64,000 bases of DNA from Planctomycetaceae bacterium (GTDB lineage: Bacteria > Planctomycetota > Planctomycetia > Planctomycetales > Planctomycetaceae), in NCBI GenBank assembly GCA_002724315.1, contig PBOJ01000112.1, positions 1 to 64,000 on the forward strand, read 5' to 3'. Shown piece after piece: positions 10,409-19,226 of the stretch. The translations under genes and the position numbers were made by a program. The notes under the pieces are model-generated. The model made no database searches, was not told the origin of the DNA, and worked only from the letters and a program-made list of their open reading frames with translations. The first letter of the stretch is position 1, and every line of letters begins with the position of its first letter.

Positions 10409-12001
10409 CTATGGTCGAGCCGCAACGGCATTTTTCATCTGGGATGTCCAGCGGACCGCATTCTCCATCAACTGCCAGAACGCCGGCTGCTTGAAGTCGT
10501 CGGCGTGTCCGAGGGAGGTGTAGAAGATGCGAGCTTTGCCGAACTGGTTGGTCCAGGCTATCGGTTCGGCCTTCTTTCCCGGGATCGATCCGGACAACAG
10601 TTCGGTGGTCCCCTTGGCCAGCGGGCTGGTCATGTAGAGGGACCCTTTGCTGGTGAACGTCTTGTCGATACCGGTCAGGATCGGGTGAGCGATTCTCCGT
10701 GCGGTGATCTTCGTGGTGGGTCCGGAGGCGTGATGATTGTGATAATGGCCACCCAGCACGATCGCATCGAATTCGGGCCACTCGGCGTGCCCCTTCGGTC
10801 CGGAACCCCGGGCGTCGAATGCATGACTGGCGGTCCGGAGACCAATCAACGGCTTGCCGGCGGCCAGGTGGGCTTTCAACGCATCGAGGTCTTTCTTGGG
10901 CAATGCGCGGCGACGGACTGAAACGACGACCAGGTCGGCCTTGCTGACGGCCTCGGCCATCCCCTTGATCTCGTGAATGCCGTCGGCGGCATGCAGCACG
11001 GTGGTCTGGAAGCCCAGCCGGTCCTCAAAAAGTCGTTTGGCCAGGACCGGGAGCGTCGATCGGGTGTTGTAGATCTTCTCGGCGACCAGGAACACTGCCC
11101 GCGGTCGCTGGTCGTGTTTGAAGACGAACGGTTGTCCACCCAGCAGCTGGTTGCTGGTGATTGTCGGGCAGACGAATTTCTCGATGTGTTCGATAATCAG
11201 GTCTGTGCCCTGGAAGTGGCTGACAAACGGCCACCGCTTGGGGTTGTACATCGTGTCGGTCATGTCGCGAACCAGCACGACGTTCTTGCCGTTCTTGGAC
11301 ATCTGTCGAAGACCGAATGGCCGACCCAGCACGCACATGTTGGTGTGCACGCCGACCATGATCACGTTCTTCAGGCCCTTCTGCTCCATGATGCTCCAGA
11401 CCTCTTCACCGTTGTCCGAAATGTAATCTCGGTTGTCGATTTCGAGCGTGTCGGTCTGGCTCTTCCAGGGAGCCCGAGGGTTGCGACCCATCTTTTCGAG
11501 CTTCTTGGCCCACGCGCGGTGTTCGTCCAGGTCGTCGTCCTCGCCGCCGTCGGTCTGGTCCAACGGGTAGACGCCCTTTTCTTCGGAGGGGATCTTGTAG
11601 CACCACTTGCTGATTTCGTCGGGAAGAGACTTGGAGCGGGGTACCGCCTGGGCCCGCTTGCGGGCCGGGTGGTCCTTGTAGGTGTTCATGCAGCTGCTGG
11701 GAGCGTGGATGATCGTTGCGCCGTTGCGCCGAGCCAGCTTCAGGAGATTGTTCATCCTCGGCGCCATTTCGGCACCACGACGTGTCGCGTTCAGGCAGTG
11801 GTGCAGGTCCCACATGTCGCAGACGATCACAGCCGTCTGTTTCGGCTGCCATTTCAGCGACCGGGTGACGGTCTTGTGTCCGGGTCCCCAGGGCATTTTG
11901 GCGGCCTGCCGCGAGCGGGCCGACAGTTTGAAGTCATCGGCGTGGGCCGGCGACGAAACGAACATTGCGATCAGGGCAGCCAGGACGATGGTGCAACGCA
12001 T
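10409..12001 (-). CDS. Secreted isochorismatase-like cysteine hydrolase fused to a ThuA-like domain
   Basis: The 530-residue product begins at the ATG in front of a signal peptide (residues 1-20, ending AHA). Residues about 50-275 form an isochorismatase-like hydrolase: the catalytic aspartate block IVCDMWD (D62) and the nucleophile block GVHTNMC with C223. Residues about 283-525 form a ThuA-like domain, a glutamine-amidotransferase-like fold often linked to sugar metabolism, with GGHYHNHH and TSLGHADD blocks. Both halves appear intact. The substrate is unknown. The gene lies 80 bases after the large secreted protein gene on the same strand. An upstream in-frame ATG at 12073 was rejected because it precedes the leader. 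Confidence 0.85.
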   Translation of the reverse strand: MRCTIVLAALIAMFVSSPAHADDFKLSARSRQAAKMPWGPGHKTVTRSLKWQPKQTAVIVCDMWDLHHCLNATRRGAEMAPRMNNLLKLARRNGATIIHAPSSCMNTYKDHPARKRAQAVPRSKSLPDEISKWCYKIPSEEKGVYPLDQTDGGEDDDLDEHRAWAKKLEKMGRNPRAPWKSQTDTLEIDNRDYISDNGEEVWSIMEQKGLKNVIMVGVHTNMCVLGRPFGLRQMSKNGKNVVLVRDMTDTMYNPKRWPFVSHFQGTDLIIEHIEKFVCPTITSNQLLGGQPFVFKHDQRPRAVFLVAEKIYNTRSTLPVLAKRLFEDRLGFQTTVLHAADGIHEIKGMAEAVSKADLVVVSVRRRALPKKDLDALKAHLAAGKPLIGLRTASHAFDARGSGPKGHAEWPEFDAIVLGGHYHNHHASGPTTKITARRIAHPILTGIDKTFTSKGSLYMTSPLAKGTTELLSGSIPGKKAEPIAWTNQFGKARIFYTSLGHADDFKQPAFWQLMENAVRWTSQMKNAVAARP

Positions 12002-12081
12002 GGTGAGCCTCGGGTGTGAGGAAGAACCGTCTTCGCGGAATTCAATTGTGTCCCGCCGCGACGGGGCATGCAATCGGTCGG

Positions 12082-14559
12082 CTAGGGCGCCAACTGCACT
12101 CGGTGTGATCCGGTCGGCACTTCGAACACCAGCAGGTGCTGTCCCGACGCTCGATCGACCCGGTGAGGCACCTCGATCCCGTCAACCCGGACCCGAACCT
12201 TTCCCCAGCCGGCATTCCACCATGCGGCGAGGGTAAGACGACGGTTGCCACTGGTCTCGAGTGTCACCTGCCGCTTGGCCTGGTCAACTTCTCCGGACAC
12301 CGTTGATCCCAGCGTCTGGGGCAATCGCAACTGGGTGGCGACTCCGTCGGCGGAGACGATCCAGGCGGGAACCTGTGTGATGGTGCACATGCGGAGGATC
12401 TCCGGGGGCACATCGGGCAGTGACAACACCAGCCGTTTTTCGGTCGGTTTCACGACCGCAAGTTGCGTCGATGTGAAATAGCGGTCGACCTGTTTGGCGG
12501 GGTACTGGGAGCCGGCCTTCAGCGCTTTTCGAGCCTGGTGCTGCCAGCAGAAGATGGGCTGTTGGGAATCCAGCCTGGCACGGGCGGTGTCGATCGAGGC
12601 CGTGACGGTTGAGGATTTCTTGCGGTGGGAGATCACGTTCAGGAACCAGGTGGGACCCAGTTGCAGGGTGTAGGCTTCGATCTTGGTCTTCAGGTCATTC
12701 CACCAAGCCGGCTCGAGGCCGATGCGGACAAACCGCGCATTGCGGAACTCGTCGATGACTTCGAACAGCACGCCGTCGTCGGCACTTTCGGGAAGCTTCC
12801 CGTCCACTTCTCGGCTCCAGGCACCGTCCCTGGGAGACAGGGCCAGGGCCAGGCAGTGGTTCTGGTAGATCTGGGTGTTCTCCTCGGGGCCGTTGTTCCA
12901 CCAGTACAGCGGCACGTGGATCGTACCCGGCACCTGGTAGATCTTGTTCATCAGGTCCATGTCGGCAGCGTCACGCCAGCTCTTTCCGGCGATCTTCTGT
13001 GCACCGCTGGCTTCGTAGTAGGTGATGTCGTAATAGGCCGACCCGGTCCGGGAGTTCGTCCACAGCAGCTTGTCACGCTGATGGAGTGCGTCGAAGAGCA
13101 TCTTCCACCGATCGACGGCGGACTGGGTCTGGCTGACGGTGCGGCGGTCCCAGTCCACCTGTCCGGCATCCAGGGCGGCGTCCCAGTAAAAAACCCCGGT
13201 GCCCAGGTAATCCGATTCGGCCACGATTCCCCGGGTCTCGAACTCGAAAACTTCCTTGATCGGTCTCAGGTTGACCAGTCCGTTGGGCGTCCGTGAGGCG
13301 AGCCAGTCGAGATGATCGATCAGGACCGGGGATTCGTGGCGGCGGTAGATGTACATCCCGCCCATCAACGCCGGGTTCTTCTTTCGCTGTTGTGCAAAGC
13401 GTTCTTTCAGCTGTTTCCCGGTCAGTGACAGCACAACTTTCTTCGAGTCCGTGGGGCTGATCTGTTCAAGTCGGCTCTCGTCAGATGTCGCATACACGCC
13501 GTAGCGAAACTGCCCTTTGTCGCCCGAACCAATGTTGATCAGCGATGCTGTTGGGACACGATCACCGGGTCGCAGAAACCTTGCGGGAGTCCCCGGGGTA
13601 CGGACCTTTTCCAGCCGCAGCTTCTGCTGCGTGTCGTTTCGGATCTTGGCCAGCTCGGGCAGGCCGAGGTACTCCTCGTGTACCGCCAGGCGATCCTCTC
13701 CAAAGATGTGGTACCGCATCTCCAGCCGGTTGGTTCGCTTGTTCTCGGATTTGTCAGCAAGGAAGAATCCTCCGGAAGCGATCTGCCAACCGTTGTCTGT
13801 CCAGTGCGTGGGGTTGCGGAGCCCGACAGGGTAGACCCAGTGACGACCCACCCGGTACAGGTACTGGGACAGACCGATTTTCCACTTGGGCTGGAAAATG
13901 TCTGAGGCCGCGCGTCCCTGCCGGTCATTGCTGTGATCCCGGCGAATCAGGGGCTTGGTGATCTGTGGGGATCGTATCAGCGGCCGCTGGTCTCCGGCGA
14001 CACCCTGGGGCACGACGTAGTGGTACAGCGAGTCCTTGCGGAACCGGGGAGCAAGGACGGTGTGCGAGACGCTGGTGAACAGGGTGGCCTGCTCGGTCGG
14101 GGCCGTGATCGACACCGAGCGGCATACGATCCGCTGTTCCTCGCCGACAAGTGCGAAGTAGTAGCTCTTGCGGATTTCCGATCCGGGAATCTTTGGGTTG
14201 CGAGCAAAATAGGCGGTCTGGTTTCCCCAGCGGGGACGGTTCGGGGGCGGGGCTGTGGAAATCGCCGAGTGAACGCGGTCGTCCTTCTCGCTGACGGTGA
14301 TGGTCTTCCCGTCAGGAGTGGTCAGCCGGTAGGTCTCGTAACTCTCCTGGACCAGGCGACGGCCGGAGATGTTGTCCCAGATCCCGGCGATGTGTCCGGA
14401 TTTCATGCTGATCACGCAGGTGGCCCAGTGGTTCTTCAGCCGTCCGCCGCCGCGGGGAATCGGATCGCGCGGTTCCTCGGCCGAAACCAGCGTGCAACTC
14501 ATCAGCACAACCGGCAGCAGCAGGTTTTTTGGCACGGCCAGTGAAAGTCTGCGTGTCAT
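12082..14559 (-). CDS. Large secreted protein of unknown function, glycosidase-like layout
   Basis: The 825-residue protein has a signal peptide (about 1-27, LVSAEE). I do not recognise its family. The N-terminal half is rich in beta strands and aromatic residues; the middle carries WTNSRTGSAYYDITYYEAS and a WWNNGPEENTQIYQ block; the C-terminus ends in strands around AAWWNAGWGKVRVRVDG. This order resembles extracellular glycoside hydrolases or lyases, but no catalytic motif can be named. Its start overlaps the stop of the DUF1501 gene by four bases, so the two are translationally coupled and likely expressed with the PSD1 gene at 19099. Confidence 0.6.
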   Translation of the reverse strand: MTRRLSLAVPKNLLLPVVLMSCTLVSAEEPRDPIPRGGGRLKNHWATCVISMKSGHIAGIWDNISGRRLVQESYETYRLTTPDGKTITVSEKDDRVHSAISTAPPPNRPRWGNQTAYFARNPKIPGSEIRKSYYFALVGEEQRIVCRSVSITAPTEQATLFTSVSHTVLAPRFRKDSLYHYVVPQGVAGDQRPLIRSPQITKPLIRRDHSNDRQGRAASDIFQPKWKIGLSQYLYRVGRHWVYPVGLRNPTHWTDNGWQIASGGFFLADKSENKRTNRLEMRYHIFGEDRLAVHEEYLGLPELAKIRNDTQQKLRLEKVRTPGTPARFLRPGDRVPTASLINIGSGDKGQFRYGVYATSDESRLEQISPTDSKKVVLSLTGKQLKERFAQQRKKNPALMGGMYIYRRHESPVLIDHLDWLASRTPNGLVNLRPIKEVFEFETRGIVAESDYLGTGVFYWDAALDAGQVDWDRRTVSQTQSAVDRWKMLFDALHQRDKLLWTNSRTGSAYYDITYYEASGAQKIAGKSWRDAADMDLMNKIYQVPGTIHVPLYWWNNGPEENTQIYQNHCLALALSPRDGAWSREVDGKLPESADDGVLFEVIDEFRNARFVRIGLEPAWWNDLKTKIEAYTLQLGPTWFLNVISHRKKSSTVTASIDTARARLDSQQPIFCWQHQARKALKAGSQYPAKQVDRYFTSTQLAVVKPTEKRLVLSLPDVPPEILRMCTITQVPAWIVSADGVATQLRLPQTLGSTVSGEVDQAKRQVTLETSGNRRLTLAAWWNAGWGKVRVRVDGIEVPHRVDRASGQHLLVFEVPTGSHRVQLAP

Positions 14560-15986
14560 GACAGGATCTCCTTGACAACCCGCCCGTGAACATCGGTGAG
14601 GCGAAACTGTCGTCCCTGGAACTTGTAGGTCAGTCGTTCGTGGTTGATACCCAGGCAGTGCAGCACCGTTGCCTGGAGGTCGTGGACGTGGAATGGATCC
14701 TTGGCGACGTTGTAGCTGAAGTCGTCCGACTCCCCGTAAGTTGTCCCGCCCCGGATGCCGCCACCAGCCATCCAGAGGCAGAAATTTCGCGGATGGTGGT
14801 CCCGGCCGTGCTGTTTCTTGTTGTTGATGTCACCCTGGCAGAAGCTGGTCCGGCCGAATTCCCCGCCCCAGATCACCAGCGTCTCATCCAGCAGGCCACG
14901 CTGCTTCAGGTCCTTGACCAGTGCCGCGGAAGGCTGGTCGGTGTCCCGGCACTGTACAGCCAACTGGGTGGGCAGGTTGCCGTGTTGATCCCATCCCGCG
15001 TGCATCAACTGGATGAATCGCACTCCCCGCTCGGAGAGTCGGCGAGCGAGCAGGCAGTTATGGGCGAATGAGCCCCGGCGAGTCACGTCTGGGCCGTACA
15101 TCTCGAGGATGTGTTTGGGTTCACTGGCCAGGTTGGTCAGCTCGGGTACCGAGCTCTGCATCCTGTAGGCCATCTCGTACTGGGCGATCCGCGTCTGGAT
15201 TTCAGGATCACCCACCTCGCGAGCCCGCAGCCGATTCAGCTGGGCCAGGTCATTCAGCAATCCCCGCCGCAGGCCCTGGTCGACTCCAGGGGGGTTGGAG
15301 AGATAGAGAACCGGATCGCCGGAGCCTCGGAACTTCACTCCCTGGTGACGGCTCGGCAGGAACCCGTTTCCCCAGTACCACTCGTAGAAGATCTGACCGC
15401 AAGAGGCTTCCTTGTCGCGCGAAGTCATCACGCAGAACGTGGGCAGCTCGTCAGTCTCGCGTCCTAGCCCGTATGACAGCCAAGCACCGAAGCTCGGCCG
15501 GCCTGGTTGCTCGGATCCGGTCAGCCACAGCGTGATGGCCGGAGCGTGGTTGATGGCCTCGGTGTGAGCCGACCGAACCAGGCAGATGTCATCGGCGATC
15601 GATCCGATGTGGGGCAGCAAAGAACTGATCTGGGTGCCGCACTCGCCATGGGCCCGGAATGGCCAGGCCGTGGGCAACACCTTCTGGGACTTGCCCTGGG
15701 TCATGGTCGTCAACCGCTGACCGCCCTGGATCTCCTTGGGCAGGTCGGTGCCGCGGAATCTCTCCATTTGTGGCTTGTGGTCGTAGAGATCGACCTGGGT
15801 GGGAGCTCCGTTCTGGAACAGGTAGATCACCCGCTTGGCTGTCGGGGCGAAATGACTGACCAGTTGCTCGGCGGCTGATTCGCGGTCGAGCAGGGCCGCC
15901 AGGGCGGCGGTACCGATTCCCACCGAGGAGCGACCGAAGAACCTCCGACGAGTCTGCAGGAGATGGTGATCAGCAAGCGGTTGCAT
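14556..15986 (-). CDS. DUF1501 secreted protein (paralogue 2)
   Basis: The 476-residue form starts MQPLADHHLLQTRRRFF, typical of this subgroup, with a twin-arginine leader. DUF1501 blocks are GAPTQVDLYDHKP, a QLMHAGWDQHG block and WGGEFGRTSF, followed by GRDHHPRNFCLWMAGGG and a C-terminal FRLTDVHG. A GTG at 16028 overlaps the PSD1 stop (GTGA) and would add 14 residues; either start is possible. The gene sits between a PSD1 gene and the 825-residue secreted protein. In this subgroup the N-terminus of the mature domain and the DVHG ending match the copy at 53652, which suggests they are closer to each other than to the copies at 5790 and 58945. Confidence 0.9.
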   Translation of the reverse strand: MQPLADHHLLQTRRRFFGRSSVGIGTAALAALLDRESAAEQLVSHFAPTAKRVIYLFQNGAPTQVDLYDHKPQMERFRGTDLPKEIQGGQRLTTMTQGKSQKVLPTAWPFRAHGECGTQISSLLPHIGSIADDICLVRSAHTEAINHAPAITLWLTGSEQPGRPSFGAWLSYGLGRETDELPTFCVMTSRDKEASCGQIFYEWYWGNGFLPSRHQGVKFRGSGDPVLYLSNPPGVDQGLRRGLLNDLAQLNRLRAREVGDPEIQTRIAQYEMAYRMQSSVPELTNLASEPKHILEMYGPDVTRRGSFAHNCLLARRLSERGVRFIQLMHAGWDQHGNLPTQLAVQCRDTDQPSAALVKDLKQRGLLDETLVIWGGEFGRTSFCQGDINNKKQHGRDHHPRNFCLWMAGGGIRGGTTYGESDDFSYNVAKDPFHVHDLQATVLHCLGINHERLTYKFQGRQFRLTDVHGRVVKEILS

Positions 15987-16024
15987 GGGGAAATTCTTGG
16001 GGATGGGGGAGAACCTGAAGGCGG

Positions 16025-19000
16025 TCACTCTCGAGTAACCGCCTCGTCGGAATTCAACAGCAACGACGCCACCGCACCCCAGGCAGCAACCTCGACCGGG
16101 TCGAGTCCGATGGCCGGAGCGTGACGTCCAACAGTCGTGTAAGCCTTGACCTGGTCGGGGTGAGCCCGGTAGTGCTGGCGAGCACGATCCAGTGAGGAAT
16201 GCAGCAGTGTCCGCTCCGGGTCCGTCGGGGGGCGTGAGAGCACCAGCGTGAAGGCCCGTCTCATGCGAGCCGCGTCATTGCCGGGGGTCCCGAGCAATCT
16301 CTCGCCGAACACCCGGGCCGCCTCGGCGAACGTCTCATCGTTGAGCAGCGTCAGAGCGTGCAACGGCGTGTTGGTCCTCTGGGGATTCACGTGGCACACA
16401 TCACGGGTGCCCTCGTCGAACATGTTCGGCGGACCCAGGGAGCGTCGCCAGAAGGTGTACAGGCTGCGGCGATAGAGCTTGGCACCGGAATCGGCCGAGT
16501 ACCTGATCTTGCCGAAACTGAAGTCGGCCCAGAGTCCAGGCGGTTGGTACGGCTTGACCGATACGCCGCCGATGGTTTCGACCAACAGGCCCGAAACGGC
16601 CAGGGCCTGGTCGCGGATCACGTGAGCCGGCAGGCGAAATCGGGATGCCCGGCCCAGCAACCGGTTGTAGGGATCGGCCTCGAGTTGTTTCTGTGTCACC
16701 GCCGAGGACTGGCGATAGGTGCCGCTGGTGACCAGCAGTCGGATCATTCGCTTGGTGTCCCACCCGGTCCGGAGATACTCGGTGGCCAGCCAGTCGAGCA
16801 GCTCGGGGTGGCTGGGCGGTTCTCCCTGGGACCCGAAGTCCTCGCTGGTCTTGACCAGCCCGGTGCCGAAGAACGTCTGCCAGAGCCGGTTGACAGCTAC
16901 GCGGGCCGTCAGGGGGTGTCCGGGATCCACCAGCCAGCGGGCCATTGCCAGGCGGTTGGGCAAGGCGTTTGCCGGCAGGGGCGGCAGTGCCGTGGGGGTG
17001 CCGTGGGCAAGCTTCTCGCTGGTGACCGGCTGGTCGTAACGCGCCAGTTTCAGCAGGAAGGTGTTTCGGGGTGTTTCCCGATCGCGCATCACCATTGATT
17101 CGATCATGCCGCCCTCGTGCCGTTGTCGCGCGGCCCGGTTGATCGATACCAGTCGCCGGGCCCTTCGGGAGGCGTCGGTGGTCTTGCGGTGATACTCGGA
17201 CAACCGCTTCAGCTGGCCGGTTTTCAGGTTCGGAACCTGTTTCCGGACAAGCTCGAGAATGTCGGCTGGGGGCACCGTGGCAGTGTCGAGACCGGGGCTC
17301 GGTGTGTCGGTGGCCGAGATTCGGAAGTGGCCCAGCAGGTGTTCCTTGAAGCGTGACTGGTGCCTGAGCTTGACGACCAGGACCGACCCCTCGGCGATCT
17401 CCACTGGCTGCTTCAACCGGAAGACCGCCTGGCGATCCTGTGCGGTGTTGTTCACGCCGTCCCAGACCCCCCAGCCAGTCGTCTTGGATGGATCGATCGC
17501 GCCGGCGACTTTCCACGACTCTTCGCTGTGGTCGGCCACCGCGCCGGTGAAGTCCAGTTTCCGGGGCTTGGTCGTGCCCTGCTGGAGGCTCACTGCGAAC
17601 TCGGTCAGAACAAAGTTCGCCTTTCGGCCCGGCCCCTGGAATCCGAGGCTCGGGTCAGTGAGCGCCTCGAGTCGGAAACCGGTGATTCGTTTCAGCCCCG
17701 TCACCACGCGGATCTCGTAGTCGTCCGTGGTCGACATCTTGCCGCTGACCAGAAGCGAACCGTCGGGCTGCGTCTTGATCCGAGCTCCCTGAAGGGATTT
17801 CGCCGATCTGGGGGCCAGAATGTGCCAGCCGGCGAGTGGGCCGTCAGCCAGTTGCTGGTGGATCCGTGTGATCCACCGGTTCCGTTCGGTCTCCAGGCTG
17901 TCGAGCGGCCGGTCGAGGATCTTCTTCTGCTGCCGGATGAGGAAGTCGATCTGGTGCAGTTCGGTTTGCTGTGCCCGGGTGGTCACGCGGGCGACCGGGT
18001 TGGCGTTGCCACCCTTATCGACTCGTCCCGACTCGGCGATGCTGTTGAAGTACGCCGAGAAGCGGTAGTACTCCTTCTGGGAGAGCGGGTCGAACTTGTG
18101 GTCGTGGCATTTTGCACATCCCAATGTCAAAGCCATCCAGACGGTGGCCGTCGTGTCGGTACGGTCCAGCACGTACTCGACACGATTTTCCTCGGCGATC
18201 CGCCCACCCTCACCGTTGAGCGGATGGTTGCGGTTGAACCCGGTGGCGACCAGTTGTCCTGGAGTTGCGGAGGGGATCAGGTCGCCGGCCAGTTGGTCGA
18301 CGGTGAATCTGTCGAAGGGCAGGTTGTCGTTGAACGACCCGATCACCCATTCCCGCCACGGCCACATCACCCGAGTGCGGTCGCCTTGGTAGCCGTTGGT
18401 GTCGGCGTAACGGGAGGCCACCAGCCAGTTCCAGGCCATGTGCTCGCCGAAGCGGGGCGAATTGAGCATGCGGTCGACGGCCCGGTTCCAGGCCCCGGGT
18501 TGGGAGTCGGCCAGGAACATGGCCAGTTCGTGTTCGGTGGGTGGAAGTCCCAGCAGGTCGAAGGCCAGCCGTCGCAGCAGCGTACGGCGGTTGGCCGGTG
18601 GCGACATGGACAACCCAGCTGCCTGTTGCCGGGCCTGGATGAAGGTGTCGACGGCGTTGCGAGCCGGCGAGAGTCCTTCGGTCGGGACAGTCGGTGGTGG
18701 TCGGCGAACCGGAGGCACCAGCGACCAGTGTCGACGGAACTCACCGCCCTGGGCGATCCACCGTCGGATCAAGTCTTGCTGGGCACCGGTCAGCCGACGA
18801 TTGGATTCCTCCGGCGGCATTCGAACATCCGGGTCGTTGCTGGAGACTTTCTGCCAAAGAAGGCTTTTCTGTGGCTGGCCGGCCACGAGCAGCGGTGGGT
18901 CGTGGGCCAGGGCCTTGGTGGCGATATCCAGTCGCAGGTCGGACTTCCGCGCCTTCGCGTCGGGTCCGTGACACTGGAAGCAGTTTTCCGAAAGGATTGG

Positions 19001-19099
19001 ACGGATGTCTCGCTGGAAATCGACCCGTGATGCGTCGTCGGCCGTCGCGACAGAAGTCCACAGCAGGCAGATCAGCGCACAGATCGATCGGTGGTCCAT
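16025..19099 (-). CDS. PSD1 family cytochrome-like protein (PSCyt1-DUF1549-DUF1553)
   Basis: The 1024-residue protein has a signal peptide (1-20) and an N-terminal planctomycete cytochrome C domain with the heme motif C40-FQ-C43-H44. DUF1549 follows (about 145-350), including LLGLPPT and a second CxxCH (CAKCHDHKFDP). The middle holds a jelly-roll-like insert with the sequence GFRLEALTDPS. DUF1553 lies near the C-terminus with NRLWQTFFGTG and SEDFGSQGEPPSHPELLDWLA. The family is abundant in planctomycetes; redox function outside the cytoplasm is inferred from the heme motifs. It heads a five-gene run and is divergent from the sulfatase gene at 19227. The ATG at 19099 directly precedes the leader. 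Confidence 0.9.
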   Translation of the reverse strand: MDHRSICALICLLWTSVATADDASRVDFQRDIRPILSENCFQCHGPDAKARKSDLRLDIATKALAHDPPLLVAGQPQKSLLWQKVSSNDPDVRMPPEESNRRLTGAQQDLIRRWIAQGGEFRRHWSLVPPVRRPPPTVPTEGLSPARNAVDTFIQARQQAAGLSMSPPANRRTLLRRLAFDLLGLPPTEHELAMFLADSQPGAWNRAVDRMLNSPRFGEHMAWNWLVASRYADTNGYQGDRTRVMWPWREWVIGSFNDNLPFDRFTVDQLAGDLIPSATPGQLVATGFNRNHPLNGEGGRIAEENRVEYVLDRTDTTATVWMALTLGCAKCHDHKFDPLSQKEYYRFSAYFNSIAESGRVDKGGNANPVARVTTRAQQTELHQIDFLIRQQKKILDRPLDSLETERNRWITRIHQQLADGPLAGWHILAPRSAKSLQGARIKTQPDGSLLVSGKMSTTDDYEIRVVTGLKRITGFRLEALTDPSLGFQGPGRKANFVLTEFAVSLQQGTTKPRKLDFTGAVADHSEESWKVAGAIDPSKTTGWGVWDGVNNTAQDRQAVFRLKQPVEIAEGSVLVVKLRHQSRFKEHLLGHFRISATDTPSPGLDTATVPPADILELVRKQVPNLKTGQLKRLSEYHRKTTDASRRARRLVSINRAARQRHEGGMIESMVMRDRETPRNTFLLKLARYDQPVTSEKLAHGTPTALPPLPANALPNRLAMARWLVDPGHPLTARVAVNRLWQTFFGTGLVKTSEDFGSQGEPPSHPELLDWLATEYLRTGWDTKRMIRLLVTSGTYRQSSAVTQKQLEADPYNRLLGRASRFRLPAHVIRDQALAVSGLLVETIGGVSVKPYQPPGLWADFSFGKIRYSADSGAKLYRRSLYTFWRRSLGPPNMFDEGTRDVCHVNPQRTNTPLHALTLLNDETFAEAARVFGERLLGTPGNDAARMRRAFTLVLSRPPTDPERTLLHSSLDRARQHYRAHPDQVKAYTTVGRHAPAIGLDPVEVAAWGAVASLLLNSDEAVTRE

Positions 19100-19106
19100 G
19101 GGGCGG

Positions 19107-19112
19107 ATTGTA
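19107..19112 (-). promoter_or_regulatory. Candidate -10 element placing PSD1 transcript start at its ATG
   Basis: On the minus strand, TACAAT (with TGC in front, an extended -10) ends seven bases before the ATG at 19099. If used, the transcript would be leaderless or nearly so. No clear -35 is visible. A small GC hairpin lies at 19118-19132 in the same divergent gap. Confidence 0.35.
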
Positions 19113-19226
19113 GCATTCGCCGCGCCGCGGCGACTTGCTGGAGCCACGTTACGCGGTGATTGCAAAACTCCGCCGCGGGGTCTCCAATGGCGGTTCGGTG
19201 TTTCTCACTCGTGGGGGCTTTTCGTC

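Noticed and set aside
17360-19030. 556-residue plus-strand frame opposite the first PSD1 gene
   Set aside because: Shadow of the PSD1 reading frame; no motifs or ribosome site.
19118-19132. CGCCGC-gcc-GCGGCG hairpin in the divergent gap before PSD1
   Set aside because: Short GC-rich palindromes are expected by chance at this base composition; listed only as part of the promoter context.
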